A stretch of 64,000 bases of DNA from Rhodospirillaceae bacterium (GCA_018666155.1 JABJAH010000003.1:1-64000); one strand, 5' to 3'; shown: positions 49,761 to 59,785, numbered from the stretch's first letter. Program-made: numbers and translations. The notes: generated by a model from the letters alone, not told the origin.

Positions 49761-50537
49761 ATGCTGCTGGTCATTGATTGTGGCAATACCAATATCGTCT
49801 TCGCTGTCTTTGATGGCGACAGTTTGGTTGGGCAATGGCGGACGGCTACGGAAGGCGAAAAGACCGGCGACGATTACGGCGTTTGGCTGAGCCAAATTAT
49901 GGAGCGGGATGGTCTTGCGAAACAGGATATTAAGGCGGCCATTGTGTCGTCCGTGGTGCCCAATAAGGACCGCGCCTTGCGATCCATGTGTTCTGAGTTC
50001 TTCGAGATCGATGCACGCTTTATCGGTGATGCTGGATTAGATCTTGGTCTCACGGTCCTGATGCAAAACCCACGCGAAGTTGGCGATGACCGGCTGGTCA
50101 ATGCCATTGCGGCACAGGACACCTATGGCGGCCCGCTTATTATTGTCGACTTCGGCACGGCAACCACCTTCGATGTGGTTGATAAAGACGGGAACTATGC
50201 GGGCGGCGTGATAGCGCCTGGGATTAACCTATCGATGGAAGCGTTGCACATGGCGGCGGCGTTGCTGCCCAGAATACCGGTGGAAAACCCAGGAGAGGCG
50301 CCTGTAGTCGGCACGTCTACTGTGGCCGCGATGCGCTCCGGGGTGTTCTGGGGGTATATCGGGCTTATCGAAGGTTTGGTCGCGCGCATTCAGGAAGAGC
50401 AGGGCGGCGGTATGACCGTCATCGGTACGGGTGGCCTTGCGCCCTTGTTTGCGACCTCCACCAAAGTGATCGATCACACGGACGATGATTTGACCCTGCG
50501 CGGGCTAAGCGCCCTCCACAAACGGAATCCTCTATGA
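49761..50537 (+). CDS. coaX: Type III pantothenate kinase
   Basis: A 258-residue kinase of the ASKHA fold making 4'-phosphopantothenate, the first step of coenzyme A synthesis. MLLVIDCGNTNIVFAVFDGD is the phosphate-binding start, and DFGTATTFDVV and GGVIAPGINLSMEALH are further family motifs. It starts two bases after birA, and its end overlaps the RNase J gene by four bases. Confidence 0.96.
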   Translation: MLLVIDCGNTNIVFAVFDGDSLVGQWRTATEGEKTGDDYGVWLSQIMERDGLAKQDIKAAIVSSVVPNKDRALRSMCSEFFEIDARFIGDAGLDLGLTVLMQNPREVGDDRLVNAIAAQDTYGGPLIIVDFGTATTFDVVDKDGNYAGGVIAPGINLSMEALHMAAALLPRIPVENPGEAPVVGTSTVAAMRSGVFWGYIGLIEGLVARIQEEQGGGMTVIGTGGLAPLFATSTKVIDHTDDDLTLRGLSALHKRNPL

Positions 50538-52216
50538 CGCGCAATGGGCCAAAGGCCAAACCGCCGAAAGGCCTCAACAAGGGATTGTGGTTTGTCCCTC
50601 TCGGCGGATCCGGCGAGATTGGCATGAACCTGAATCTCTATGCCTGCGATGGCCAATGGATCATGGTCGATCTCGGTGTCACCTTCGGCGACGAGAGTAT
50701 TCCCGGCGTCGACGTTGTGATGCCTGATCCGGATTTTATTGTTGAGCGCAAACATCAGCTGATTGGCCTGGTTCTGACTCACGCCCATGAAGACCATCTG
50801 GGTGCCGTCGCCTACCTTTGGCCGAAATTGGAATGCCCGGTTTATGCCACGCCGTTCGCGGCAGAGTTTCTACGGCGGAAATTACCAGAGACCGGGCTAC
50901 AAAACCTGTTACCGCTGACGGAAATCCCCCTTGGTGGAAACCTGAGTCTTGGGCCGTTCGATATCGACTTTGTCTCGCTGACCCACTCGATCCCGGAACC
51001 CAATGCGCTGGCCATTCGCACGCCCTATGGCTTGATCATGCACACCGGGGATTGGAAATTTGATCCGGACCCGTTGATCGGTGAAGCCACGGATTTTGCC
51101 GCCTTGGAAGCCATCGGCGACGAAGGCGTGTTGGCGATGGTCGGAGATTCTACAAACGTTTTCTCCGAGGGTGAGTCAGGATCGGAAGGCGATGTGCGGG
51201 TCGCGTTGACCGAATTGATCGGTAAGCTGACCGGACGCGTGGCAGTCGGCTGTTTTGCATCGAATTTAGCTCGGCTTGAGAGCATCGCCCGCGCGGCAGA
51301 AGCCAATGATCGTCATGTCGCGCTGGTCGGGGCGTCGCTGTGGCGGATCGTAGATGCGGCGCGCAAGACCGGATACCTCGCAGACGACATCGTTTTCTAT
51401 GAAGCCGAAGATGCGGCCCATTTGCCCAACGATAAAGTTTTGTATATCTGCACCGGCAGTCAGGGCGAAGCGCGGGCAGCGTTGAACCGTATTGCCTTTG
51501 GCAGCCATCGTGATGTCCGTTTGGAAGAGGGGGATACGGTGGTGTTCTCTTCTCGCGTTATTCCGGGAAACGAAAAATCGATCATGAAGCTTCAGAATGA
51601 GTTGGCGAAATCCGGCGTGAAGATCATCACCGCGAAGGATGCGCCAATCCATGTTTCAGGTCATCCGGCGCGGGATGAAATGCGACGGATGTACAGCATG
51701 ATCCGGCCTCATACGGCGATTCCGGTTCATGGCGAGCAACTCCATATGCGCGCCCATGCTGAATTGGCCAAGGAGTGTCAGGTGCCACAAGCCGTGCTGG
51801 TGGAAAACGGCTCGGCGGTGCGGTTAGCGCCCGGGGACCCGGCGGTCATGGGGGAAGTCTGGTCTGGCCGGATGTCCTGGGAAGGGGACCGCGCGGTTTC
51901 GTTTTGGGACCCAGTTCTGCGGGACCGTAAGAAGATTTTCTATGGCGGCAGTGTCGTGGTGTCGCTGGTGCTAGAGGAAGATGGGCGACTGGCAACGGAC
52001 GCGCAAGTTTCCGTTCTCGGAATTCTAGATCCCTTGGCCGATGACGGGTCCTCTGCCCTGGCCGAAGAAGTCGAAGATGCAGTCGAGCGTATGAAAGGCA
52101 AATCTCGCCGTGATGATGGCGCCGTCGAAGAAGCGGTGCGCCGCTGCATTCGCCGTATCTTCGCCGGTGGGCAAAATGGTAAACCTTTGGTGCGAGTGCA
52201 CATCGCTCGGATATGA
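50534..52216 (+). CDS. rnj: Ribonuclease J
   Basis: A 560-residue metallo-beta-lactamase/beta-CASP RNase with endo- and 5'-3' exonuclease activity. The metal site is THAHEDHLGAVAYLWPKLE, with further metal His in IMHTGDWKFDP and the beta-CASP motif region VHVSGHPARDEMRRMYSMI-like (read as IHVSGHPARDEM). It starts inside the coaX end (ATGA-type overlap). Alphaproteobacteria commonly carry one RNase J beside RNase E. Confidence 0.95.
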   Translation: MTRNGPKAKPPKGLNKGLWFVPLGGSGEIGMNLNLYACDGQWIMVDLGVTFGDESIPGVDVVMPDPDFIVERKHQLIGLVLTHAHEDHLGAVAYLWPKLECPVYATPFAAEFLRRKLPETGLQNLLPLTEIPLGGNLSLGPFDIDFVSLTHSIPEPNALAIRTPYGLIMHTGDWKFDPDPLIGEATDFAALEAIGDEGVLAMVGDSTNVFSEGESGSEGDVRVALTELIGKLTGRVAVGCFASNLARLESIARAAEANDRHVALVGASLWRIVDAARKTGYLADDIVFYEAEDAAHLPNDKVLYICTGSQGEARAALNRIAFGSHRDVRLEEGDTVVFSSRVIPGNEKSIMKLQNELAKSGVKIITAKDAPIHVSGHPARDEMRRMYSMIRPHTAIPVHGEQLHMRAHAELAKECQVPQAVLVENGSAVRLAPGDPAVMGEVWSGRMSWEGDRAVSFWDPVLRDRKKIFYGGSVVVSLVLEEDGRLATDAQVSVLGILDPLADDGSSALAEEVEDAVERMKGKSRRDDGAVEEAVRRCIRRIFAGGQNGKPLVRVHIARI

Positions 52217-52243
52217 TGGGTTAAGCTAGACGATGAGGATGCG

Positions 52244-52648
52244 ATGATTGGACGTTTAAACCATGTAGCGATTGCAGTACCGGATTTAGCGGCTGCGGTT
52301 GCGACCTACCGGGATGCTCTGGGTGGGACGGTCACCGAGCCGGAAGATTTACCGGATCACGGCGTCACGGTCGTCTTCGTCCAATTGCCCAACACTAAGA
52401 TCGAACTGCTTCATCCCCTCGGCGAGAATTCTCCGATCCAAGGGTTTCTCGATAAAAATCCGTCGGGCGGCATGCATCACCTGTGCTTCGAGGTAGATGA
52501 TATTCTTGCCGCGCGCGATCAGCTTAAAGCCGAAGGAAAACGCATTCTCGGCGATGGCGAACCCAAGACTGGTGCCCACGGCAAGCCGGTACTATTTGTC
52601 CACCCCAAAGATTTCGACGGCACATTGATCGAGATCGAACAGGCTTAG
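52244..52648 (+). CDS. mce: Methylmalonyl-CoA epimerase
   Basis: A 134-residue vicinal-oxygen-chelate protein. It begins LNHVAIAVPDLAAAVATYRD, with the metal-binding His in NHVAIA, and has GGMHHLCFEVDDI and LVHPKD-like (VLFVHPKDFDGTLIEIEQ) near the end. It converts the (S) and (R) forms of methylmalonyl-CoA so that the mutase can send propionate carbon to succinyl-CoA. It follows the RNase J gene by 27 bases. No mutase gene is in the window. Confidence 0.93.
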   Translation: MIGRLNHVAIAVPDLAAAVATYRDALGGTVTEPEDLPDHGVTVVFVQLPNTKIELLHPLGENSPIQGFLDKNPSGGMHHLCFEVDDILAARDQLKAEGKRILGDGEPKTGAHGKPVLFVHPKDFDGTLIEIEQA

Positions 52649-53191
52649 ATGGCAGGTAATTCTATAATCGGCTTAATACTGTTTGTATTGGGAACGATTA
52701 CGCCACCACTAGCAGTCCTACTCTTCATTGACCGTAAACCAAACGCCATACCTATACTAATGCCATTGGTTATTCTTACGCAGTTGGTATGGAGTGTTTG
52801 GTGCGTTCTATTTATCGCTCTAAGTAGTTACACAACGGGCTGGGGCATTTTCGAAAGTCTAGCGGTTCTAATCTTTCTAATGCCTACACTTACCTTAGGC
52901 ATATTTTTTCTGGTACTTCACAGACTTGGGTACAGCCTAGATTCAAATTGTCTTGGTATGAATTTGTGGGGCATAGGCGGGCTACTGTTACTGATTGCCT
53001 GTGTAGCCAATTTTGGTGTTTTTGCCCTCAACCAAACCTTCGAAGAGTTTAAGGGTATGATTGGTTTGATTTTCGCCTCATTTCTGGCAGGCGGCGACGA
53101 TTGGATAACTTCAGCAACTTTTCTTGCTCCAATTTTTGTGCTGGTGGTGTGGGTTGGGCTGTCTGCAAAGAGTCTATGGAACGCTGATTGA
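52649..53191 (+). CDS. Multi-pass membrane protein of unknown function, AT-rich
   Basis: A 180-residue protein with five predicted membrane segments, among them LFVLGTITPPLAVLLFI and LLLLIACVANFGVFALN. I recognise no family. Codon use differs from its neighbours: many ATA, CTA and TTA codons and a visibly lower GC content, suggesting acquisition from elsewhere. The ATG immediately follows the mce stop, with no obvious own ribosome-binding site beyond the mce tail. A strong terminator ends it. Confidence 0.68.
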   Translation: MAGNSIIGLILFVLGTITPPLAVLLFIDRKPNAIPILMPLVILTQLVWSVWCVLFIALSSYTTGWGIFESLAVLIFLMPTLTLGIFFLVLHRLGYSLDSNCLGMNLWGIGGLLLLIACVANFGVFALNQTFEEFKGMIGLIFASFLAGGDDWITSATFLAPIFVLVVWVGLSAKSLWNAD

Positions 53192-53243
53192 GACCGAGCA
53201 GCTTAACGCCACAAAAGTTATCGCAATAAATCCCACCAAAAGA

Positions 53244-53275
53244 AAAACCCCTCTCACAGGAGCGAGAGGGGTTTT
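53244..53275. terminator. Strong bidirectional Rho-independent terminator
   Basis: AAAACCCCTCTC and GAGAGGGGTTTT make a perfect 12-bp stem around an 8-base loop (ACAGGAGC), with A and T runs on both sides. It lies between convergent genes (the AT-rich membrane protein and the TonB-dependent receptor) and can serve both. Confidence 0.93.
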
Positions 53276-53297
53276 ATCCGAGACGATGTTTGGTGTG

Positions 53298-55739
53298 TTA
53301 CATGCTGTAGCTTAGACGAATACCAAGTTGCCTGTCGTCTGGTGCGAACAGATTGAGCGCTGTACCAAACGTGAACAGGTCAAAGTTTTCCTGGCCGCTA
53401 CGAACCTTAGTGTCTTTAAACACGTTGTCAGCATAAGCGATGATTGACCAATCATCGCTTTCAACACCAAGACGAACATCAACGTTGACGTAGGACGGTA
53501 GTGTCCAACGGTTCCAGTGCGTGAGGAACCGTGTGCCCTGATATTGGGCTGCGACTTCAGCAATAACATCCATGGTATCTGTCACCGCGAAGTTCGCATT
53601 AGCACCGACCGTAAAGCCATGCTTAGGCTGACGTTCTAGCTGGTGGCCATTCAGCGATACTTCACAGAGATCGACTGGTGTGCCGTTAGCCGAGTTCTGC
53701 GTTATCGGGGTACAATTGCCGCCACGCGTGATGTCGTTACCGCTTTGGGTGCTGAAGACAAAGTTCGTGTACTCAGTATCGAGATAGGTATAAGCCGCGT
53801 TGATGTTGAGGTTCTCAGAAACAGCAATGTTTAGCTCGGCCTCAAGACCTTTGATTTCAGCAGCACCTGCGTTCTTGGTCACAGTACCTAGGGCGATGCC
53901 CTGTCCACCGGACGCGTCTTGCGTCGTCACCTGCTTGTCGGTGTAGTCCATAAAGAACAGCGCACCATTCAGTTGAACACGACCATCGGCAAATTGAGTT
54001 TTCGCGCCAGCCTCATAGCTCCACAAAGTCTCAGGGCGAAAACGGTTGTTATCAAGAGAGTTGCCGATGCTCAAGGTGGAAAAGCCACCCGGCTTTGCCC
54101 CTTTAGCGACAGATGCATACAAAAGGACATCGTCGGTTACTTGATAGTCCAATGAAACCCGTGGCGTGAAGTAATTGTCACTGGCTGAAACGACCGGAAG
54201 CTCGATCGGCAAACTGTAGGGCACCGGACCGAAGAAGAAGACGCCAAAGGCATTGTTGATGGAGCCAACGACATCGTAGGTGAAGTTCTCATTGGAGTAG
54301 CGAGCTTCAGCGGTCAAGGAAAGTTGTTCGGATATGTCGTATTCCACATGCCCGTAAACCGACCAATGCTCCGTATCGCGGAACAACAAACCTTCGTTGA
54401 GGCCTGCACGACCTTGCAAGGCCGTGTTTAAGTTGGCCGACCCTACGCCGGCAAAATCGACCGTGGCACTGCTAAAGGTGACTTGGTCTGTGTTTTCTTT
54501 CCAATACAGGCCACCGATCGCCCAGCGTAATCCTTCTGATTCAAGATCAGAAATGCGGAGCTCTTGGCTGAATTGCTTCGTATTGGTGGTAAAGTCGATG
54601 ATTGTTGTCCGCGGCAGCGGCTCAGAGATTCCGCCCGGTGGGGGAAGAAAGACAGGTGCTATCGCGGCACCACGTCTGTCTGAGTCAAAATTCTGCCTAG
54701 CATCGGCATCATTGTATCCGGTCAGGGACATCACCGAGACGGTGTCGGACACGTCCCATTCGAGCTTGAGACTGGTGATGAGGCTTTCAGATTCCGTGCC
54801 AAAGAAGTCTTCGTTGGTAAACGGATCCGTACTCAGCTGAATCACGTCCCCCGCATCAATCGTAAGAGGCCCGAACGTCGGCAAAAAAGCACCGGTCAGC
54901 CCCAAGGAGTTGGTCGGCGCAGGTGTGAAATTGATGCCGCCTTTGACGACTTCCGCGCGAACTCGGCTGGAATCATCTGAGTAGGCAATCCGCGCCGTGG
55001 CTTGGAAGTTTTCGCTGAGTTCCGCATCAATAACGCCGGAAAAACCAAGGCTGTCAAAACCACCGATCTGTTCACCAGTGACGGTGTTGCGATGATAGCC
55101 GTCGTGTTCCGCATAGGCAGCGTTGAGGCGGACGCCCACTTTGCCACCGTCGTCTAGGGGGCCACTGACACCGCCGCGGACTTCGATTTGGCCATGGTCG
55201 CCACCGTCTAAGAACAGGTTGGCGCTAAACTCATCGGACGGTTTTTTGGTGATGTAGTTGATCGCGCCGCCAAATGCGACCCGGCCGTAGAGCGCGCTCT
55301 GCGGGCCCTTCACGACTTCGATCCGCTCCACATCAACCAGGCGCATGTTCATCAAGTTGCCGCCACCGGCAGTCTGAATGGACTCACTGGAGACATCGAT
55401 ACCGTCGAGCAAGATACCAACCGGTGGACGGCCACGGGTCGCTGGCAGGCCGCGAATAGACGGACGCGTATCCTGAGGCGCGAAGCCAAGGTCAAATGTC
55501 AGGCCAGGTGTCAGGCGCGCAACGTCTTCAACGTTACGAATGCCGCCACGTTCGATTTGAACGGCGGTGAATGCCGTAATCGACATCGGAATGTTTTGCA
55601 GTGATTCTGCGCGACGGCGCGTTGTAACGGTAATTTCTTCGACTGCAATTTGCGCTAATGCATCTTGAGCACCCATGAGGGCCGCGGTAGATAGCATCGT
55701 GGCGCTGGCAAGCCAGTAACGGTAACTGCGTGACGGCAT
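53298..55739 (-). CDS. TonB-dependent outer-membrane receptor
   Basis: An 813-residue outer-membrane protein. A signal peptide ends near AQDALAQ, followed by a TonB-box-like VEEITVTTRRRAESLQNIPM and a plug domain (DVARLTPGLTFDLG, IEVVKGPQSALYGRVAFGGA), then a 22-strand barrel ending in an aromatic-polar C-terminus (RLSYSM). The plug start and NIPMSITAF are typical of receptors for complex organic substrates rather than catecholate siderophores; the ligand is unknown. I start at ATG 55739 with GAAGGGG upstream; the longer frame is not signal-like. Confidence 0.93.
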   Translation of the reverse strand: MPSRSYRYWLASATMLSTAALMGAQDALAQIAVEEITVTTRRRAESLQNIPMSITAFTAVQIERGGIRNVEDVARLTPGLTFDLGFAPQDTRPSIRGLPATRGRPPVGILLDGIDVSSESIQTAGGGNLMNMRLVDVERIEVVKGPQSALYGRVAFGGAINYITKKPSDEFSANLFLDGGDHGQIEVRGGVSGPLDDGGKVGVRLNAAYAEHDGYHRNTVTGEQIGGFDSLGFSGVIDAELSENFQATARIAYSDDSSRVRAEVVKGGINFTPAPTNSLGLTGAFLPTFGPLTIDAGDVIQLSTDPFTNEDFFGTESESLITSLKLEWDVSDTVSVMSLTGYNDADARQNFDSDRRGAAIAPVFLPPPGGISEPLPRTTIIDFTTNTKQFSQELRISDLESEGLRWAIGGLYWKENTDQVTFSSATVDFAGVGSANLNTALQGRAGLNEGLLFRDTEHWSVYGHVEYDISEQLSLTAEARYSNENFTYDVVGSINNAFGVFFFGPVPYSLPIELPVVSASDNYFTPRVSLDYQVTDDVLLYASVAKGAKPGGFSTLSIGNSLDNNRFRPETLWSYEAGAKTQFADGRVQLNGALFFMDYTDKQVTTQDASGGQGIALGTVTKNAGAAEIKGLEAELNIAVSENLNINAAYTYLDTEYTNFVFSTQSGNDITRGGNCTPITQNSANGTPVDLCEVSLNGHQLERQPKHGFTVGANANFAVTDTMDVIAEVAAQYQGTRFLTHWNRWTLPSYVNVDVRLGVESDDWSIIAYADNVFKDTKVRSGQENFDLFTFGTALNLFAPDDRQLGIRLSYSM

Positions 55740-55957
55740 GGCAATAAACCCCTTCAAAAGAGGGTCATTGCCCTGGCTGATTCCCCAATCCGTCAGTAAT
55801 GACCCTAGACACTGAAATGCTACGCCGGAGCCCACATGGAGTGAAGGGCTATCGTCGACTGGCGGAATTTCTCAGTGCGGTGTGGCAAAACACCACCGGA
55901 CTCAGGCGGTTAGGTCTGAACACGACCTGTTAACTCTTTTAAGGGCAGAATTCAGCC

Positions 55958-56428
55958 ATGGATTCGAAAGTAACCACCTCATTATGGCTATCTTGCGCGG
56001 CACTGTTCGCGTCAGGGTTTGCTCAGGCATCAATCCTCTCTGTCCGCACTGAGGATTGCCGTCAAATAGTCACTCACGTGCCGGCAGACGACGTCGCGTA
56101 TGCGCCGGGCGTCGACGTCAACGGGCGGCCGGTAGTCCCTGCAGATTTAGGGGGCGGATACGATATTTTCGCACCGGAAGAGGTGAACATTGATATTCGG
56201 TTGGACCTAGCGGAACGGCTTGGCTTGGGCGGTGAAGATTTTGACAGTGGTGCTTCCGCTTTACTCAGCGGTGAAGGTGTTGTTGGCCGGGTAACCGTGC
56301 GTGGAAACGATATTTACTGGAATGACAATAAATTGGCCCGGGACAGTCACGCCGCGTTGTCTTCGGCCTGTGGTAACGCGTTCACGGCGGCGGGTATCCC
56401 GCTGCCATTGGCAAAACCCGAGCAGTAG
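55958..56428 (+). CDS. Secreted protein of unknown function
   Basis: A 156-residue protein with a signal peptide (LWLSCAALFASGFAQAS, cleavage near residue 25) and a soluble domain of about 130 residues. Two Cys (EDCRQIV and SACGNAF) could form a disulfide. No family is recognised. It is divergent from the TonB receptor across 218 bases that include short stems GGTGT/ACACC and AGGTC/GACCT, and convergent with a ThDP enzyme gene. Confidence 0.7.
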   Translation: MDSKVTTSLWLSCAALFASGFAQASILSVRTEDCRQIVTHVPADDVAYAPGVDVNGRPVVPADLGGGYDIFAPEEVNIDIRLDLAERLGLGGEDFDSGASALLSGEGVVGRVTVRGNDIYWNDNKLARDSHAALSSACGNAFTAAGIPLPLAKPEQ

Positions 56429-56441
56429 ATAATCTCTCAGA

Positions 56442-57986
56442 CTAGGCCATCATCACTTCGATGAAGTGTGGGCCAGGTTGCTTCAGGCAATCCCCTAAAA
56501 CAGCGGCAAAACGGCTGCAATCCTCAACCCTATGGGCATCAACGCCCTGGGCATCGGCCATTTTTACAAAGTCGATCCGTGGTTCGTCCATGTCCATAAG
56601 CCGATGGGCGTTCGCGCCAGCGGGGCCAAGTCCATGGCGTTGCAGTTCAATATCAAGAATGAGATAGCCCCGGTTGGAAAAGACTACGGTGGTTACATCA
56701 AGCCGTTCGCGGGCCATGGTCCAGAGGGCTTGGATCGTGTACATAGCGCCGCCGTCGCCCTGAATACACAGGATTTTCTTGTCGGGCGCGGCAACAGCCG
56801 CACCGACAGCGACGGGCATCGCCCAGCCAATGCCGCCACCAGTGATGAACAGCCAATCGTGAGGCGCCGCGCCAGCGGACAGCGCATAGGCAGGAAAACC
56901 AACGGTGATGCCCTCATCAACCACGACCGCATCTTCTGGAATGGCTCTGGCAATGACGGCTGAGGCATTTTCTGCGGTGATCGCCCCAACGGGCATATCG
57001 GGAAGGCTCAAGGCTTGGGTCGTGCCTTGCGTTCTAGCGCCGAGTTGGTCGGCGAGGGCATCTAAGCTCGTGACGACGTCACCGCCGACGGGAACGAGGG
57101 TATGGAGGTCGCAACCGCCCGGCACTAGTGTCCCGCCGCCGGTGGGATAGGAAAAGAACGACACAGGTTCCTTAGACCCGCACAACACCATGTGTTCGAG
57201 GCCTTTAAGCGCTTCTGCAGCGTCTTCAGGAAAATAGGGAATACGTTCGACGGTAACGCGCCCAGCGCCTCGCTGCATGCGGGGCTCAAAGGTATAGGCG
57301 ATCAGGCGTATGCCGGTTTTCTCGGCGATCTGCCCCGCTGCTTTGAGGCCGAGTTCGGTTAGGCCGTCAGCGCCAATCAGAAGCGCCGTTTTTGATCCGT
57401 TTGCACAAAGATCGGCAATGGCTTGGACGGCCTTATCCATAGCAGGCTGTTGACTAGGGCGCTGGGGTGCCTTTGCGGGGCTGGCGTCTTCAGACCAACT
57501 GCAATCAGCGGGGATGATGAGGCTGGCCACTTGTCCGGGTGGTCCCCAAGCCGCGGCGACGGCGTCGGCTCCATCTTGAGAAAGATTGCCTGGCTCGGAC
57601 GTCTGACGCACCCATCCGGACACGGGTTCGGCCAGACCAACAATGTCCGATGACAACGGTGCGTCATACTTCAAGTGGGAGCGGGGATGGTTGCCAATTA
57701 GATTGACGATGGGCGAGTGCGCTTTGCGCCCGTTGTGAAGGTGGCACAAGCCGTTGGCCAAGCCTGGACCGAGGTGCAACAAGGTTGCCGCCGGTTTTCC
57801 AGCCAGTCGGGCGTAACCGTCGGCTGCGCCCGTGCACACGCCTTCGAACAACCCAAGGATCGGACGCATGCGGTCAGTGCGGTCGATTGCACCAACCAAA
57901 TGAGTCTCCGTGGTGCCAGGATTGGCGAAGCAGGTATCGACACCACAGTCGACCAGAGTTTCGATGAGGGCGTCAGCGCCGGTCAT
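56442..57986 (-). CDS. Thiamine diphosphate-dependent enzyme, acetolactate-synthase-like
   Basis: A 514-residue protein with the three-domain ThDP fold. The catalytic Glu is in LFEGVCTGAADGYARLAGK, and the cofactor/metal motif is IQGDGGAMYTIQALWTMARE followed by VVFSNRGYLI. The N-terminus is FANPGTTETHLVGAID. It belongs to the acetolactate synthase/benzoylformate decarboxylase superfamily, but substrate residues do not settle the reaction. It is shorter than acetolactate synthase. The second ThDP gene precedes it and overlaps by four bases (ATGA), so they may act together. Confidence 0.83.
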   Translation of the reverse strand: MTGADALIETLVDCGVDTCFANPGTTETHLVGAIDRTDRMRPILGLFEGVCTGAADGYARLAGKPAATLLHLGPGLANGLCHLHNGRKAHSPIVNLIGNHPRSHLKYDAPLSSDIVGLAEPVSGWVRQTSEPGNLSQDGADAVAAAWGPPGQVASLIIPADCSWSEDASPAKAPQRPSQQPAMDKAVQAIADLCANGSKTALLIGADGLTELGLKAAGQIAEKTGIRLIAYTFEPRMQRGAGRVTVERIPYFPEDAAEALKGLEHMVLCGSKEPVSFFSYPTGGGTLVPGGCDLHTLVPVGGDVVTSLDALADQLGARTQGTTQALSLPDMPVGAITAENASAVIARAIPEDAVVVDEGITVGFPAYALSAGAAPHDWLFITGGGIGWAMPVAVGAAVAAPDKKILCIQGDGGAMYTIQALWTMARERLDVTTVVFSNRGYLILDIELQRHGLGPAGANAHRLMDMDEPRIDFVKMADAQGVDAHRVEDCSRFAAVLGDCLKQPGPHFIEVMMA

Positions 57987-59710
57987 GATGGGGTACCGCC
58001 ACCAAAGTGCTTTGCTCGCGTTTGCTCAACGTCGTGATACAGCAGGGTGCTGGTCAGCGGATCGAGCCCACCAGACTCCTGAACAATCACATCAACCACG
58101 ACCGCCTTATCATTGATTATAAAGGCTTTATCGAGGGTTGATTCGAGTTCCCCAACGGCCTCCACTCTAAACCCGGCAGCGCCAAAGCCCTGGGCAACGG
58201 TGTCGTATCGGGTATCAGCAAAATGGGCATTGATGGTCCGCCCGACTTGATGGGGCTGGGTGTGAATTTCATTACCCCAGCCGCCGTTATTGGAGATGAC
58301 GCAGAGGAAGGGCAAGTCTGCTTTGGCCGCTGAATCGAGTTCGGCGCAATAGAACCCAAAGGCCCCATCGCCCGTCACCATCACGACCGGCCGTTCCGGT
58401 TTGCCAGTTTCGGTTGCGACCTCTTTCGCTCCAGCGACCGCGCCCAATGCCAAAGGTGTGCCCATACCCATGGACCCCAATGGCATGGTGTCCATATAGC
58501 CGCCGTCCGATGTATAGCGGGTTACGGCCCAGCTTCTGACCAGGATGGAGGCGCCATCCTGAATAAAGATCGCATCCTTGGGGAGACGGGCATTGACCGC
58601 GCGGGCGAGGCGGAGGGGATGGATGTGGTCTTCTTCATGGCCACTTTGCTCAATCGCGTCGAGGCGTTTTTGCAGGCTGTGTTTGACCCAGGAGGGATCG
58701 TAGGGGTTTGCCGCTCGCGTCTTCAGTTCATTGAGGATCGCCTCAAGGGCGGTGCGAGAGTCAGCGACCAAGCCAACCTCAACCATCCGGTTGCGGCCGA
58801 TTTCTTCGGCCTCAAGGTCGATCTGAATCATTTTGACTGATGGCGGGAAGCGTGGGCTTAAGCCGTAGCCGAATTTTTTGGCCATGCGAGCACCAGCCCA
58901 AATCACCAGATCGGCTTCATGGGCGGCAAATTGGGCGAGGGGCCAGCCCCAGCCAGTGTGATCATTTTCCGGGACTAGGCCTCGACCCAGGTTATGAGTG
59001 GCGACCGGGGTGCCGAGGTCTGTGAAGTTGCGCAGAACTGCTCCAGCCCCGGACCGAAAGGCTCCCGATCCGGCGATGATCAAGGGGCGCTTTGCCGCCT
59101 GAAGCAGATCTGTGGCTCTGACGACGTCCTCGGCGACTGGCGCGGGCCGAGGGTTTGGCGCCACCGGCGTATCCAAATCGACGCCGGGGTCGACGAGTTC
59201 TTTGAGGAAATCCTTGGGGACGGCCAAGACCACGGGGCCGGGACGCCCGGCTAGCGCTCTGCGGCAGGCGGCTTCCAGATACTCACCGAGACGCGCCGCG
59301 CTTTGCACGGTACGGGCCCATTTCGTCACCGGTTGGACCAAACCGAGGATGCCGTGGTCGAAATCAAGCTCGGGCTGGGTCCAGCTGTCTGGCTCACGCC
59401 CGACTAACACAACGACCGGCGAGCAGGCTTCAAACGCTTGCTGGAGGCCAGTAATCGCGTTGGGCATGCCTTGATCGACATTGACCATGGCGATGCCGAC
59501 CTTGCCGGTCACCCGCGAATAGCCGTCGGCAGCTCCGACTGTCGCGCTTTCGTGGCGGCTTGGTACGATACGAAAATCTGCTTTTTCGCATTCATCGAGC
59601 AATAGGGTCTGTGACGCGCCCGCCAAGGCGAAAACGGTCTTAACGCCAAAGCGCTCAAGCACCCGGCGCATTACGGCGGCGCCGGTGAGGCGGTTGGTCG
59701 GCGAATTCAT
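57983..59710 (-). CDS. Thiamine diphosphate-dependent enzyme, acetolactate-synthase family
   Basis: A 575-residue ThDP enzyme. The catalytic Glu lies in SRHESATVGAADGYSRVTGK and the cofactor motif is VTGDGAFGFYCAELDSAAKA followed by ISNNGGWGNE. It has the full length of the acetolactate synthase group and related decarboxylases and carboligases, and I cannot choose among them. It is first in a two-gene unit with the preceding-strand overlap at 57983-57986. A TRAP-type binding-protein gene diverges from it 75 bases away. Confidence 0.83.
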   Translation of the reverse strand: MNSPTNRLTGAAVMRRVLERFGVKTVFALAGASQTLLLDECEKADFRIVPSRHESATVGAADGYSRVTGKVGIAMVNVDQGMPNAITGLQQAFEACSPVVVLVGREPDSWTQPELDFDHGILGLVQPVTKWARTVQSAARLGEYLEAACRRALAGRPGPVVLAVPKDFLKELVDPGVDLDTPVAPNPRPAPVAEDVVRATDLLQAAKRPLIIAGSGAFRSGAGAVLRNFTDLGTPVATHNLGRGLVPENDHTGWGWPLAQFAAHEADLVIWAGARMAKKFGYGLSPRFPPSVKMIQIDLEAEEIGRNRMVEVGLVADSRTALEAILNELKTRAANPYDPSWVKHSLQKRLDAIEQSGHEEDHIHPLRLARAVNARLPKDAIFIQDGASILVRSWAVTRYTSDGGYMDTMPLGSMGMGTPLALGAVAGAKEVATETGKPERPVVMVTGDGAFGFYCAELDSAAKADLPFLCVISNNGGWGNEIHTQPHQVGRTINAHFADTRYDTVAQGFGAAGFRVEAVGELESTLDKAFIINDKAVVVDVIVQESGGLDPLTSTLLYHDVEQTRAKHFGGGTPS

Positions 59711-59785
59711 TAAACCTCCAAAAACGTGTCCAGCTTCAGTAAGTTAGGGCTCATATTGCTCAAACTCTACGGAATACTTTGCCCC

